Part shown: positions 46,560 through 56,484 of the stretch, piece after piece
How positions within the stretch are numbered: position 1 is the stretch's first letter
Layout of the letters: every line of letters starts with the position of its first letter
DNA from: Magnetospirillum sp. SS-4
GTDB taxonomy: Bacteria; Pseudomonadota; Alphaproteobacteria; Rhodospirillales; Magnetospirillaceae
Direction: 5' to 3'
NCBI RefSeq assembly: GCF_902729425.1
Contig: NZ_CACVCH010000081.1
Span: forward strand, 1-64,000
Length of the DNA: 64,000 nt
The notes under the pieces: model-generated
What the model saw: only the letters and a program-made list of their open reading frames with translations
Told to the model about the DNA's origin: nothing
Databases searched by the model: none
Position numbers and translations under genes: made by a program

Positions 46560-48581
46560 TCAAGTGCGCTTTGGACGCACCTCCAGCCGGCGGGTCCTGC
46601 GTCCGGCGCGGGCTTCTTCCCAGATCGTCTCGAACGCGGCTTCGATATCGCGGACGAAACCAGCGGTATCGAACAGCGGCGCGGTGGTCCGGCTGGCGGC
46701 CAGGCGCGATTTCACCGCCGCCAGATCGTCGGGACGGGTGGCGAGGCGGACAGCCAGGTCCTCGTAGGAATCGAGGTCCGGGCAGATCAGGTCGCCAAGG
46801 CCGACATGGGTCAGCAGGCTGGCCGCCACCCGCGAGGCGAAGGCGCGGCCGGGATGGGTGATCACCGGCACGCCGGCCCACAGGGCGTCGCTGGCGGTGG
46901 TGTGGGCGTTGTAGAACAAGGTGTCGAGAAACAGGTCGGCATGGCGGTGGCGCGCCAGATGGCGGGGCTTGGGCAGGCGGGCGGCGAACGCCAGCCGGTC
47001 GGGGTCGATGCCCCTGGCCGCCGCTTCGCGCCGCAGATTGGCTCTCGTCTCGGGCGAGCCGGCCAGCAGCCACAGCACCGAATCCGGCACCCGCGCCAGA
47101 ATCCGCATCCAGCGGCCGAACGCCACCGGTTCGATCTTGAAGGCCTGATTGAAGCAGCAGAACACGAAGGCTCCCGGCGGCAGGCCGCATTCCGCCCGGT
47201 CGGGGCCGTCCTCGGCGATGATCTGGTCGCGGTCGTTGGGCTGGTAGCAATGGGGCAGGACGGCGAGGCGCTCGCGGAAATCGGCCTCGTGGCCGGGCGG
47301 CGCCGTCACCGCGTCGACCAGGGCCCAATCCATGAAGGCGGCGCCGCTGGAGCCGGGCAGCCCCAGCCAGTTGACCGTCACCGGCGCGGGGCGGAGCGCG
47401 GTCAGTTGCAGCCGGTTGCCCCGGGTGTGGACATTGATGTCCACCAGGATGTCGATTCCAGCCCCGGCGATGGCCTGGGCCGCCTCCAGGGTGTCGAGCG
47501 GCGCCAGGTCGAGAAACACGTCGCTGTGGTCGCGGATGAAACAGCGGTAATCGCCGCCATCGTCGGGGTCCAGCGCCAGACACGCCACCTTGAAGCGGGA
47601 GCGGTCGTGGGCGGGGAACATGCCGCGCATCAGATGGCTGGTGGGGTGATCGTGGAAATCGGCCGACAGATAGCCGATGGTCAGGCGGTCGCGCCGGCCC
47701 GGCCTGGCCGCCTTGACCTTGGCCCGCAGCGGCGCCACCTCGGCCGCCACGATGTCGGAGCGCTGGCGGGCGAAGGCGAGCAATTCCCCGGGCGACAGAT
47801 CCAGCGGCAGGCACAGCGCCATCAGCGGCCCCACCACCCCCGGCGTCTTCAGGGCCGGCTCGATCAGGTCGGCGCGCAAGGTTTCCACGTCCTGCCAGTC
47901 GCAGGTTCCCAGGCGGGCCTCGGTCAGGCGGGCGCGGATGGCGAGGTCGTGGGGGCGGGCGGCGGCGGCGCGCTCGTAAAATCCGATGGCCTTGCCCATC
48001 TCTCCCAGCTTGCGGGCGGCGTGGCCGGCTCCCAGCAGCGCTTCAGGCATGGCCGGAGCCAGGGCCAGGGCGCGGTCGAGCAGGCCGGCGGCCTCGGTTG
48101 CCGAGCCGTAATCCACCAGCAGGTTGCCGAGATTGGTCAGGGTTGGCGCCGAATCCGGGGCCAGCCCGAGCGAGCGGCGCAGCAGGTCCAGCGCCTCGTT
48201 CCGCCGTCCCTGGCGGATGCGGACATGGGCCAACCCCGTCAGCAATTGCCAGGTCTGGGGGCGGACGGCGAGGCCGCGTTCGAACGCCTCGGCCGCCTCG
48301 GTCAACCGTCCGGCCTCGCCCAGCAGCGAGCCGAGATTGAGCCAGCCCTCCACCAGGGCCGGCGCCAGGGCCAGCGCCTTGCGCAACGCCGCCGCCGCGG
48401 CGTCGGTCCTGCCCCGGTCCGTCAGCACGCGGGCCAGATTGTAATGGACCATGGGGTGGTCGGGCAGCAGGCCGGCCAGCTTGCGGCAGGCGGCCTCCGC
48501 CTCGGCCAGCCTGCCCTCGCGGTAGAGGGTTTCCGAGCGCACGGCCAGCGCCTCGGCCTCGTGGGCGTGTCGTTGGGTCAT
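46560..48581 (-). CDS. TPR protein with O-GlcNAc-transferase-like (GT41) domain
   Basis: The 673-residue protein starts with about six TPR repeats (residues 15-210, such as MVHYNLARVLTDRGRTDAAA) and continues with a GT41/SPINDLY-type catalytic region: RLTIGYLSADFHDHPTSHLM, DILVDINVHTRGNRL, VNWLGLPGSSGAAFMDW, then FCCFNQAFKIEP and FYNAHTTASDALWAGVPVIT. It should transfer a sugar, probably GlcNAc, to a protein. In motile bacteria such proteins can modify flagellin, but no flagellar gene is near. Confidence 0.88.
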   Translation of the reverse strand: MTQRHAHEAEALAVRSETLYREGRLAEAEAACRKLAGLLPDHPMVHYNLARVLTDRGRTDAAAAALRKALALAPALVEGWLNLGSLLGEAGRLTEAAEAFERGLAVRPQTWQLLTGLAHVRIRQGRRNEALDLLRRSLGLAPDSAPTLTNLGNLLVDYGSATEAAGLLDRALALAPAMPEALLGAGHAARKLGEMGKAIGFYERAAAARPHDLAIRARLTEARLGTCDWQDVETLRADLIEPALKTPGVVGPLMALCLPLDLSPGELLAFARQRSDIVAAEVAPLRAKVKAARPGRRDRLTIGYLSADFHDHPTSHLMRGMFPAHDRSRFKVACLALDPDDGGDYRCFIRDHSDVFLDLAPLDTLEAAQAIAGAGIDILVDINVHTRGNRLQLTALRPAPVTVNWLGLPGSSGAAFMDWALVDAVTAPPGHEADFRERLAVLPHCYQPNDRDQIIAEDGPDRAECGLPPGAFVFCCFNQAFKIEPVAFGRWMRILARVPDSVLWLLAGSPETRANLRREAAARGIDPDRLAFAARLPKPRHLARHRHADLFLDTLFYNAHTTASDALWAGVPVITHPGRAFASRVAASLLTHVGLGDLICPDLDSYEDLAVRLATRPDDLAAVKSRLAASRTTAPLFDTAGFVRDIEAAFETIWEEARAGRRTRRLEVRPKRT

Positions 48582-48587
48582 GGGGGA

Positions 48588-48926
48588 TCAGTGCGATCCC
48601 TGGCGCGGCGGCGGCGCCGGGCGGGAATGGGGCGGCGCCGGCGGCGGCGTCGGGCGTTGCGGCGGCCGGTCGTCGGCTTCATCCTCCGTCGCCTTCTGGC
48701 GGATGACGAAGCCCTGGATGGCCCAGCCGGTCAGCCAGCCGGCCGCCAGGAACAGCCACAGGCCGGCGCCGGCATAGACGATGGCGCGGTGAATCGCTTC
48801 CTCGGCGAGGCCGAAGCTGCCCAGGGCCCACAGCATGGGGGCGGACAGCGCCGCCGCCGTTCCGGCCGCCACCCCCAGGCGGGTCCAGCCACTGGCCTTG
48901 ATGAAGCTTACCCTGTAGCTCGACAT
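48588..48926 (-). CDS. Small membrane protein with Pro-rich tail
   Basis: The 112-residue product has two membrane helices (AAGTAAALSAPMLWALG; GAGLWLFLAAGWLTGW) and a Pro-rich, basic C-terminal tail (RPTPPPAPPHSRPAPPPR). The ATG at 48926 has AAGGGAGG 8 bases upstream. It ends 7 bp before the TPR/GT41 gene and may be cotranscribed with it. Unknown function. Confidence 0.7.
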   Translation of the reverse strand: MSSYRVSFIKASGWTRLGVAAGTAAALSAPMLWALGSFGLAEEAIHRAIVYAGAGLWLFLAAGWLTGWAIQGFVIRQKATEDEADDRPPQRPTPPPAPPHSRPAPPPRQGSH

Positions 48927-49110
48927 GACGCGCCCTCCCTTGCCGGATATGGATTCTCCCCTTTCCCTGCGGCAAGCGCAATATCCGACATTTGGCGCCG
49001 GGGCCAAGAAATCCGTGACAGATTATGTCGATCACGGTTATTTCTAGACAATGCGCACGGTGTCGGGGCGTGCGGCGGGAGCGCTATTATACTGACGGGA
49101 CGGCACCAGA

Positions 49111-50811
49111 ATGGCTGCAAGTCGTGAAAGTTTCGAAGTCCAGGTCCTGAAGGATGGCCGCTGGGCCACCGAAACCATTGCCTACAAGGAAGACGAGGCC
49201 CGCACTCTGGCCAAGAAGTTCCTGGCCAACAAGAAGTGCGAGGGGGCCAAGATCGTGCGCAATTGGTTGCGCAGCGACGGCACCATGGTGGAATCTGAGA
49301 TTTTCTGCGAGTCGCGCACCATCAAGGATGACGGCCCCGTCCGCATCGTTCCCATCGATTCCGTTCCCGACGAAAAGTGCGAGACCCCCGAGGATTTCAT
49401 GGGGGCCAGTTCGCGCAACGTGGTCAACCGGGTGTTCCGCAATTACCTGGACAAGGCGTTCCTCACCCCCACCGAATTGATGCACAACTTCAAGGAGTTG
49501 AAGCGTCTTCAGGAAAAGGACACCCTGGTCCCGTCGGCGGTGGACCGGGTCGCCCAGTTGCAGACCAAGGACGGCGACCAGGATTCCAAGAGCCGCGGCC
49601 AGGAAATCTTCAAGTCCATCGACGAGATATCGGCCCGCGCCCGCCGGGTCGAAAGCATGAAGCTGCCCAAGCTGGAAGGCAGCTTCAGCCAGGTTCTGGC
49701 CAAGATCGGCACCATGGGCGAGAAGGAGGATGTCGACTATCTGGCCATGGTGGTGCTGTCGCGCGACCTGGTGAACGTGCGCAACTGGGTGGGCAAGCTG
49801 GACCGGCTGTGTTCCCTGGCGGTGGAGGACACCGACCCCCATGCCATCGAGATGCTGGACGGCGTCATCGCCGACGTGCTGGGGTCGAACGTGGTGCAGG
49901 ACGTGCTCGGCTGGCAGCCCGGACTGGGCGCCGCCATCATCGCCATGTTCGATCTGGCCGAGGGCAAGCTGCCCGCCGTCAAGAGCGACGCCGGCGAATC
50001 CACCGAGATGCTGAACCGCCTGTTCGCCGAGAGGAAGCTGCCGGTCAGCCGCGCCGTTCTGCTGGACCGGGCCCATCGCCAGATACGCTCGCCCAATCCG
50101 CTGTACCGCAACGAGGCCGGCAAGGAACTGGACGAGTTCAAGCGCCTGATCGGCCGGACGCTGGTCGCCACCGGCTTCGCCTGCGGGGCCGAGACCGCCG
50201 ACGCGCTGACCGCTCGCTATACCCGCATGGTCGAGCAGGGCGGTGCCGCCGGGCGCAAGGCCGCCATCGACGGGGTGTTCCGCGCCATGCCGGACCGCGC
50301 CACCGGGCTGATGTATCTGTGCGACATGGCCAAAAGCTCGTTCATGCCCGAGCATTTCGACGATCTGGTCGCCTGCCTCGACCTGGTCTACATGGCGCGC
50401 GGCATCGGCGAGCTGTGCCTGCGCACCCTGCCGCCCAAGGACCGCATGATCCGCGCCACCAATGCCCACAAGGCGGTGATGGCGTCCAGCTTTCCGGCGG
50501 AACTCAAGCAGAAGCTGGCCGATTTCATCGACGGCGTTCTGGAACGCTATCTGATCGACGAGCAGATCGTCGAAAAGCTGGATCACCATGATTCGCCGCT
50601 GCGCGACCGCGCCGTTCGGCTGGTGCAGTTCTGCGCCGCCGGGGTGCTGCCCGAGGGGCGGGCCATGACCCGGGCTCGCCAGCGCATCCTGGCGCTGTTG
50701 CGCCAGCCCAATTTCGACGCCCACTTCGTCGATGGCTTCACCGATCCCCTGAAGGCGCAGAAGGCCCTGCGCGACTTCCACCAGTTGCTGGTCAAGGCCG
50801 GGTTCGGCTGA
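49111..50811 (+). CDS. Conserved-looking hypothetical protein, 566 residues
   Basis: A soluble, helix-rich protein without signal peptide, membrane helix or recognised catalytic motif. The first 80 residues ([20 protein letters not shown], then [16 protein letters not shown]) look like a small alpha-beta domain; the remainder is almost all helical. Codon use matches its core neighbours, so it is probably native. It is transcribed divergently from 48926, with TATTAT about 25 bp before the ATG as a possible -10 element. No family is recognised and I infer no function. Confidence 0.75.
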   Translation: MAASRESFEVQVLKDGRWATETIAYKEDEARTLAKKFLANKKCEGAKIVRNWLRSDGTMVESEIFCESRTIKDDGPVRIVPIDSVPDEKCETPEDFMGASSRNVVNRVFRNYLDKAFLTPTELMHNFKELKRLQEKDTLVPSAVDRVAQLQTKDGDQDSKSRGQEIFKSIDEISARARRVESMKLPKLEGSFSQVLAKIGTMGEKEDVDYLAMVVLSRDLVNVRNWVGKLDRLCSLAVEDTDPHAIEMLDGVIADVLGSNVVQDVLGWQPGLGAAIIAMFDLAEGKLPAVKSDAGESTEMLNRLFAERKLPVSRAVLLDRAHRQIRSPNPLYRNEAGKELDEFKRLIGRTLVATGFACGAETADALTARYTRMVEQGGAAGRKAAIDGVFRAMPDRATGLMYLCDMAKSSFMPEHFDDLVACLDLVYMARGIGELCLRTLPPKDRMIRATNAHKAVMASSFPAELKQKLADFIDGVLERYLIDEQIVEKLDHHDSPLRDRAVRLVQFCAAGVLPEGRAMTRARQRILALLRQPNFDAHFVDGFTDPLKAQKALRDFHQLLVKAGFG

Positions 50812-50900
50812 CGGGAAGGCGCGGCTTCCCCCTTTCCCCTTTCCATTCCGTCCCGGTCTTGCTATCCAGTCCCCCTCCGCCAGAAGGGGGTGAAGCAGGG

Positions 50901-52259
50901 ATGACGCGCAAGCTGTTCGGCACCGACGGGGTGCGAGGCACCGCCAATATCGAGCCCATGACCGCCGAGACGGCGCTGAAGCTGGGCATGGCCGCCGGCC
51001 GGCAATTCACCCGCGGCGACCACCGTCACATGGTGGTGATCGGCAAGGATACCCGGCTGTCGGGGTATCTGCTGGAACCGGCCCTGACCGCCGGCTTCAT
51101 CTCGGTCGGCATGGACGTGATGCTGCTGGGGCCGCTGCCGACGCCGGCGGTGGCCATGCTGACCCGATCGCTCCGCGCCGATCTCGGCGTGATGATCTCG
51201 GCGTCGCACAATCCCTATCAGGACAACGGCATCAAGCTGTTCGGCCCCGACGGATTCAAGCTGTCCGACGAGGACGAGATGTCCATCGAGGCCAAGATGG
51301 ACAACGGCCTGGAAGCCTATCGCACCGGCGCCGACCATCTGGGCCGCGCCAAGCGGCTCGACGACGCCAACGGCCGCTATATCGAATACGCCAAGAACAC
51401 CTTTCCGCGCGGGCTGCGCCTCGACGGCCTCAAGATCGTGGTGGATTGCGCCAACGGCGCCGCCTACAAGGTCGCCCCCACCGTGCTGTGGGAACTGGGC
51501 GCCGAGGTGGTGCCGGTGGCGGTCGCTCCCGATGGCTTCAACATCAACAAGGATTGCGGTTCGCTTCACACCCAGACCATGCGCGAGCAGGTGGTGGCGC
51601 ACGGCGCCCATCTCGGCATCGCGCTGGATGGCGACGCCGACCGGGTGGTGCTGTGCGACGAATTGGGCCACATGATCGACGGCGACCAGTTGATGGCGCT
51701 GATCGGCGACCTGTGGCACCGGTCGGGCCAGTTGCGGGGCGGCGGCGTCGTCGCCACCGTCATGTCCAATCTGGGGCTGGAACGCTTCCTGGCCCAGCGC
51801 GGCCTGACCACCGTCCGCACCAATGTCGGCGACCGCTACGTGCTCGAACACATGCGGCGCGAGGGCTTCAACGTCGGCGGCGAGCAATCCGGCCACATCA
51901 TCCTGTCCGATCATTCCACCACCGGCGACGGGCTGGTGGCGGCGTTGCAGGTTCTGGCGGCGCTGGTTCAGTCGGGCCGGCCAGCCAGCGAGATGCTGCG
52001 GCTGTTCACTCCGCTGCCGCAGATTCTGAAGAATGTCCGGGTGGCGGGCGCCTCGGTGGCCGAGGTGCTGGCCCATGCCGACGTCGTGGCCGCCATCGCC
52101 GCGGGTGAACGCCGTCTCGCCGGCGGCGGCCGGCTGCTGATCCGCAAATCAGGCACCGAACCGCTGATCCGGGTGATGGCCGAAGGTGAGAGCGAGCCCC
52201 TGGTCGGCGCCGTGGTCGACGACGTCGTCGAGACCATCAGGCGCGTCGCCGGGGGCTGA
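50901..52259 (+). CDS. glmM: Phosphoglucosamine mutase
   Basis: The 452-residue protein has [13 protein letters not shown], the phosphoserine loop [15 protein letters not shown], the metal loop [13 protein letters not shown] and the sugar-binding GGEQSGHII, all typical of GlmM, and the C-terminal [14 protein letters not shown]. It converts glucosamine 6-phosphate to the 1-phosphate for peptidoglycan and LPS. The ATG at 50901 gives the family N terminus [10 protein letters not shown]; an upstream frame from 50859 is not supported. Confidence 0.97.
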   Translation: MTRKLFGTDGVRGTANIEPMTAETALKLGMAAGRQFTRGDHRHMVVIGKDTRLSGYLLEPALTAGFISVGMDVMLLGPLPTPAVAMLTRSLRADLGVMISASHNPYQDNGIKLFGPDGFKLSDEDEMSIEAKMDNGLEAYRTGADHLGRAKRLDDANGRYIEYAKNTFPRGLRLDGLKIVVDCANGAAYKVAPTVLWELGAEVVPVAVAPDGFNINKDCGSLHTQTMREQVVAHGAHLGIALDGDADRVVLCDELGHMIDGDQLMALIGDLWHRSGQLRGGGVVATVMSNLGLERFLAQRGLTTVRTNVGDRYVLEHMRREGFNVGGEQSGHIILSDHSTTGDGLVAALQVLAALVQSGRPASEMLRLFTPLPQILKNVRVAGASVAEVLAHADVVAAIAAGERRLAGGGRLLIRKSGTEPLIRVMAEGESEPLVGAVVDDVVETIRRVAGG

Positions 52260-52263
52260 CCCG

Positions 52264-52458
52264 TCAGGCGGCGACGGCCTTGGCCGCCGTTCCGCCGACC
52301 CTGTCGATGACCAGATGCATGGTCCGGGCGATGTCCGGACAAAGCTCGGTCAGCTTCTCGGCCAGCGAGCGGGCCCGCTCGACGTCGATGGGCTGTCCGG
52401 CGGCCTCGGCTTCGAGGATTTCAGCGAGTTGATCGATTTCTTCCCAACGGTACTGCAT
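52264..52458 (-). CDS. Small helical protein, unknown
   Basis: The 64-residue product (MQYRWEEIDQLAEILEAEAA...) is acidic and fully helical. It has no export or membrane signal. GAGGTGAAAG lies just before the ATG, a good ribosome binding site. It converges on glmM with only 4 bp between the stop codons. Confidence 0.65.
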   Translation of the reverse strand: MQYRWEEIDQLAEILEAEAAGQPIDVERARSLAEKLTELCPDIARTMHLVIDRVGGTAAKAVAA

Positions 52459-52649
52459 CTTTCACCTCGTCGGTGTGATGGACCCTATCCCTACCCAAGA
52501 TAATGCTAATACGAAATGGTGCGACGCACAATGGAAAGGCACCGGATTTTGTGGCGCCTTACAAAATGTCACCAAAATGCAGCCTTGCATCGGCGGTGTG
52601 ATGGAGTGTCGTTCGCTGTGGCGAAATGAAATGACCGGGAGGCTCGAAC
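52459..52649 (+). other. Intergenic region with direct and inverted repeats before thiD
   Basis: CGGTGTGATGGA occurs twice, at 52471-52482 and 52594-52605. Between them ATTTTGT (52546-52552) and ACAAAAT (52561-52567) form an inverted repeat with an 8-base loop. I see no thi-box (TPP riboswitch) core sequence. Confidence 0.5.
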
Positions 52650-53450
52650 ATGCAAGGACGGGTGCTGATCGTGGCCGGTTCGGATTCCGGCGGCGGCGCC
52701 GGTATTCAGGCCGACATCAAGGCGGTGACCTGCCTGGGGGGATTCGCGACGACCGCAATCACGGCGGTGACGGCGCAGAATACCCTGGGTGTTCACGGGG
52801 TGGTCGAGATCGCCCCTGATTTCGTCCGCCGCCAGATGGAGGTGGTGCTGGACGATATCGGCGCCGATTGCGTCAAGACCGGCATGCTGGCGTCCGCCGC
52901 CATCGTCGAGGCGGTGGCCGACGCTCTGGCCGAATTCGCGCCCGGCGCGCCGCTGGTGCTCGATCCCGTGATGGTGGCCAAGGGAGGGGCCGCCCTGCTG
53001 GCCGACAGCGCCGCCGGGGCGCTGAGGGGGCGGCTGTTGCCCCTGGCGCGGCTGCTGACCCCCAACATCCCCGAGGCCGAGGTTCTGCTGGGCCGTGCCA
53101 TCGCCACCGTCGACGACATGGAGCGCGCCGCGCTGGACCTGCTGGCGCTGGGGCCGCGGGCGGTGCTGCTGAAGGGCGGTCACATGGAGGGCGACGACCT
53201 GGTGGACCTGTTGGCCGAAGCCGGCGGCCGGGTCACCCGCTTTGCCGGCCGGCGCATCGTCAGCCGGTCCACCCACGGCACCGGCTGCACCCTGGCCTCG
53301 GCCATCGCCTGCGGTCTGGCGCTGGGGCTGCCGCTGGTCGACGCGGTGGCGAGGGGACGGGACTACGTGCGCGAGGCGATTCGGACCGCGCCTGATTTGG
53401 GCGGCGGCCATGGGCCGCTCAACCATGGCCATACGGTGCGGGTGGGCTAG
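52650..53450 (+). CDS. thiD: Hydroxymethylpyrimidine/phosphomethylpyrimidine kinase
   Basis: The 266-residue protein has VLIVAGSDSGGGAGIQADIKA, PLVLDPVMVAKGG, LTPNIPEAEVLLG and the anion-hole STHGTGCTLASAIA motif, all typical of ThiD. It phosphorylates HMP and HMP-P for thiamine synthesis. GGGAGG precedes the ATG. Its stop overlaps the end of the convergent gene by 4 bp. Confidence 0.96.
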   Translation: MQGRVLIVAGSDSGGGAGIQADIKAVTCLGGFATTAITAVTAQNTLGVHGVVEIAPDFVRRQMEVVLDDIGADCVKTGMLASAAIVEAVADALAEFAPGAPLVLDPVMVAKGGAALLADSAAGALRGRLLPLARLLTPNIPEAEVLLGRAIATVDDMERAALDLLALGPRAVLLKGGHMEGDDLVDLLAEAGGRVTRFAGRRIVSRSTHGTGCTLASAIACGLALGLPLVDAVARGRDYVREAIRTAPDLGGGHGPLNHGHTVRVG

Positions 53451-54235
53451 AGACCCCGGTGCCGGTCGGCCCGCTTCGGCTTGGCCGGCTTGATGGACGG
53501 GAACCAGTCGTGGAGATGGGCTTCGGCCGGAAACACCTTCTCGCCGCGCCACCAGCGGGCGGCGGCATCGGGCCGGTTGATCACCGCCTTCAACGCCGGC
53601 ATGAAATCCACGCCGGCGCAGTCGCGGCCGGCCCGGTGGAAGGGCAGGGCGAGACCGAACACGGCCCCGTCGAAGACGTCCTTGGGCGGGGCCTGATAAT
53701 CGTGGGACGGCGGCGGCCCGAACAGGGGAACGTCCAGCTTGGCGTAGGTGGTCATGCACCAGCGGGCGTCCAACTGGTACAGCCCCCGGCACTTGAACGG
53801 GCGCAGCTCGTAGATGGCGCAGGCGCCGTCCACCAGGAAGGCGCAGGCCCGCCCGGTCGGCCAGGCATCGAGGCGGGCGATCAGGGTGTCGGCGTCGGGG
53901 CGCAGGCGCAATTGCCGGGCGATGTGCAGCACCTCCACCGCCGCCGCCCCCACCCGCTGGTGGCAGCACCAGCCGCACCCCTTGCCGCAGGCGGCCTTGG
54001 CGGTTCCGAACGCATATGCGGGGGTGGCGCGGATGTCGGCCCATATGGCCTCGGCGACGGCGTAGGCCTGTCCGACCGCGTCCAGCGCCGCCTCGGCTCC
54101 ACCGGCCAGGGCGGGAGCGACCATCGCCTGGACGGCGTCGAACGCGGCGTCCTTGATGGGAGAGGAACGTCCGTCGCGGGAACGGGGCGCCCGTATGGTG
54201 GACAGGGCGGATTCAGCGGTGAACGGAGCGGTCAT
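53447..54235 (-). CDS. YkgJ-type cysteine cluster protein
   Basis: The 262-residue protein has CGKGCGWCCHQRVG and, further on, RACAFLVDGACAIYELRPFKCRG, the eight-cysteine pattern of the YkgJ/UPF0153 family, presumed to bind zinc or iron. Its role is unknown. The ATG at 54235 is preferred; an earlier in-frame ATG at 54274 adds a short hydrophobic stretch. Confidence 0.85.
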   Translation of the reverse strand: MTAPFTAESALSTIRAPRSRDGRSSPIKDAAFDAVQAMVAPALAGGAEAALDAVGQAYAVAEAIWADIRATPAYAFGTAKAACGKGCGWCCHQRVGAAAVEVLHIARQLRLRPDADTLIARLDAWPTGRACAFLVDGACAIYELRPFKCRGLYQLDARWCMTTYAKLDVPLFGPPPSHDYQAPPKDVFDGAVFGLALPFHRAGRDCAGVDFMPALKAVINRPDAAARWWRGEKVFPAEAHLHDWFPSIKPAKPKRADRHRGL

Positions 54236-54431
54236 GGCGGCGAGGATAGCAAGTCCGGCCATTGGGCGCCACACGGCAGTTTATGCTCTTTTTCGATGGC
54301 TCAGTCTGTATGTTGAGCAGTTTTTGGCGATTAAATGCATGGAATTTGTAACCAATCGAAATTGATTTATTGAATATTTTTCCCCAATTGGGATATGCTT
54401 CCCCGTCTTGATGCCGTCCGGGGAGGGGGCG
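54236..54431. promoter_or_regulatory. AT-rich divergent promoter region with palindrome
   Basis: Bases 54290-54395 are far more AT-rich than the surroundings. A perfect 10-base palindrome, CCCAATTGGG, lies at 54383-54392, about 40 bases before the patatin-like gene, and could be an operator. No gene is seen here. Confidence 0.4.
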
Positions 54432-56474
54432 ATGGGGCAGTTTCAGATCGGTCTGACCATGGCTGGGGCGATTTCGGCGGGGGCCTACACCGCCGGAGTG
54501 TTCGACTTCCTGATTCAGGCGCTGAGCGCCTGGGACGAGGAGAGCCGGAAGAACGGCTTTCACCGGACCGCCATCACCACCATGACCGGCGCCTCGGCCG
54601 GCGGCATGACGGCGGTGCTGGGGGCCATCGCCATGGGACGGGGCTTGCAGCCGACCCAAAAGGGAAATGGCGACCGCAGGGTCAATTGCGTCCTGCCCGG
54701 GCTCTATGCCGCCTGGGTGGAAGAGGCGCGGATGGTGTCCCGGAATTCCGCCGCCGACCTGCTGTCGTTTGAGGATCTGGGCGACGGCAAGGTGCATTCC
54801 CTGCTCAATGCCAGCCTGCTGGACCGGATTCAGGCCACGGCGCTGAAGGCGCCCGACCCGATTCCCGCCGTTACCCCCTACGGGTTCCTGGCCGATCCGC
54901 TGCACGTCTACGTCACCCTGACCAATCTGCGCGGCATCCAGTACGACATCGATTTCGGCACCGGCAAGTACCGCATGCTCAACCACGCCGACCGCAAGCA
55001 TTTCAGCGTCAAGGGGCTGGGCGGCAATTCAACGGCGGCAAGCATATGGTCGAACGGCGATCCCGCCGCGGCCCACCTGACGCTGGCCGAACTGAACCAG
55101 CCGGGAGAGGTCGGTCCCGGATGGAAGGCCATGGGCGTCGCGGCGGTCGCCACCGGCGCGTTTCCGGTGGGACTGGCGGCGCGCCGGATCGAGACGGGGG
55201 TGGCGGAGTACAAGAGCCGGCCGTGGCCGGTGGTCGGCGCCCTCAACGACGACGGCAGCCACCATGCGGTGATCGACCCCCATTGGCCGGACGCTTTCCA
55301 GGCGATGGACCGGCGGTTCAGCTATGTGGCGGTCGACGGCGGCACCATCAACAACGAGCCCTTCGAACTGGCCCGATTCTCCATCATGGACGGCAAGACC
55401 ACCCGGAATCCCCGTTCATCCTGGGATGCGGACCGGGCGGTGATCATGGTGGCGCCATTTCCCGAGGGATATTCCTTTCCGGTCAGCGATCCCGCCGATG
55501 CCGATTACCAGTTGGTGAAGGTGATCGCGGCGCTGCTGCCCACCATGATCCAGCAGGCCCGCTTCAAGGATGACGAACTGGTGGCGGCGGCCAAGCCGGA
55601 TGTTCGCAGCCGGTTTCTCATCGCTCCGAAACGCGGGAACGGCGCCTCGGTCAGTTCGAAGGACATCGCCTGCGGCCTGCTGGGTGGATTCGGCGGTTTC
55701 CTCGACCAGGGTTTCCGCGAGCATGACTTCAAGCTGGGGCAGCGCAACTGCCAGCAATTCCTTCGCAATCATTTCAACCTTCACGTCAACAACAAGGTGT
55801 TCGGCGGGAATGGCGAGGCACCGGCCGCCGGAGCCGACGAGACGGACAAGAACAATGAATTGCCCATCGTTCCTCTGATAGGCGATCTGAAGTCCGAGAT
55901 TTCCGAGCCGGACTGGCCGCGCATGTCGATGGAGGCGTTCGAGACCCTGATGCGGCGGATCGAGGATCGGGCCGACCGGCTGGTGCCGCTTCTGTCCAAG
56001 CAGGAAATCGCCAACAGCCGGATGATGCGTTTGGGCGTCGCCATGCTCTGGCCCGTCAGCGGGCGGCGCATGCTGATGTCGCTGGTACGGCGAAGCATCC
56101 TGGCCGACCTCATCCGCCGCGATCAGATCGAGGATGGACTGGCCGCCATCGAATCGCCCCGGGGGACGCCCTTGCCGGGATTCAGCGCGCAACAGCGCGA
56201 GGTGCTGGCGGCGCTGGCCGGGTCATCGGCCGACCTGCGCACGATTCCCAGTCTGGCCCGCCAGACCAGCCTGGGATGCGCGCAGGTGACCGAGGCGCTT
56301 GATCTGGCGTCCGGGGTGTCGCCCGGCGCGGTTCATGCGGTCTGGAAATCGGCGATCACCGACGATGGCGGCCAGATCGGCTACGCGCTGCATTCCCGCA
56401 AGCCGAACCTGGTGGAAACCCTGCCCGTGCTGGGCGGCATGGTTCGAAAGATATCCGGCGTCAAGATCGACTGA
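54432..56474 (+). CDS. Patatin-like phospholipase-domain protein
   Basis: The 680-residue protein starts with GLTMAGAISAGAYTAGVFDF, in the place of the oxyanion glycine loop. The nucleophile elbow is G53-A-S55-A-G57 (MTGASAGGMTA), the TGAFPVG motif follows, and the catalytic Asp is D302 in VAVDGGTINNEP. These form the Ser-Asp dyad of patatins, which act on acyl lipids. The C-terminal half (from about 400) is not recognised. There is no signal peptide. GGGAGGGGG lies just before the ATG at 54432, favoured over an ATG at 54408. It is followed 10 bp later by a membrane-protein gene. Confidence 0.85.
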   Translation: MGQFQIGLTMAGAISAGAYTAGVFDFLIQALSAWDEESRKNGFHRTAITTMTGASAGGMTAVLGAIAMGRGLQPTQKGNGDRRVNCVLPGLYAAWVEEARMVSRNSAADLLSFEDLGDGKVHSLLNASLLDRIQATALKAPDPIPAVTPYGFLADPLHVYVTLTNLRGIQYDIDFGTGKYRMLNHADRKHFSVKGLGGNSTAASIWSNGDPAAAHLTLAELNQPGEVGPGWKAMGVAAVATGAFPVGLAARRIETGVAEYKSRPWPVVGALNDDGSHHAVIDPHWPDAFQAMDRRFSYVAVDGGTINNEPFELARFSIMDGKTTRNPRSSWDADRAVIMVAPFPEGYSFPVSDPADADYQLVKVIAALLPTMIQQARFKDDELVAAAKPDVRSRFLIAPKRGNGASVSSKDIACGLLGGFGGFLDQGFREHDFKLGQRNCQQFLRNHFNLHVNNKVFGGNGEAPAAGADETDKNNELPIVPLIGDLKSEISEPDWPRMSMEAFETLMRRIEDRADRLVPLLSKQEIANSRMMRLGVAMLWPVSGRRMLMSLVRRSILADLIRRDQIEDGLAAIESPRGTPLPGFSAQQREVLAALAGSSADLRTIPSLARQTSLGCAQVTEALDLASGVSPGAVHAVWKSAITDDGGQIGYALHSRKPNLVETLPVLGGMVRKISGVKID

Positions 56475-56484
56475 GGAGGCGGGC

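Noticed and set aside
44578-49127. Long plus-strand ORFs over mrcA and the TPR/GT41 gene
   Set aside because: Low-complexity shadows of well-supported minus-strand genes.
52459-52649. TPP riboswitch before thiD
   Set aside because: The conserved thi-box core (CUGAGA and partner segments) is not seen.
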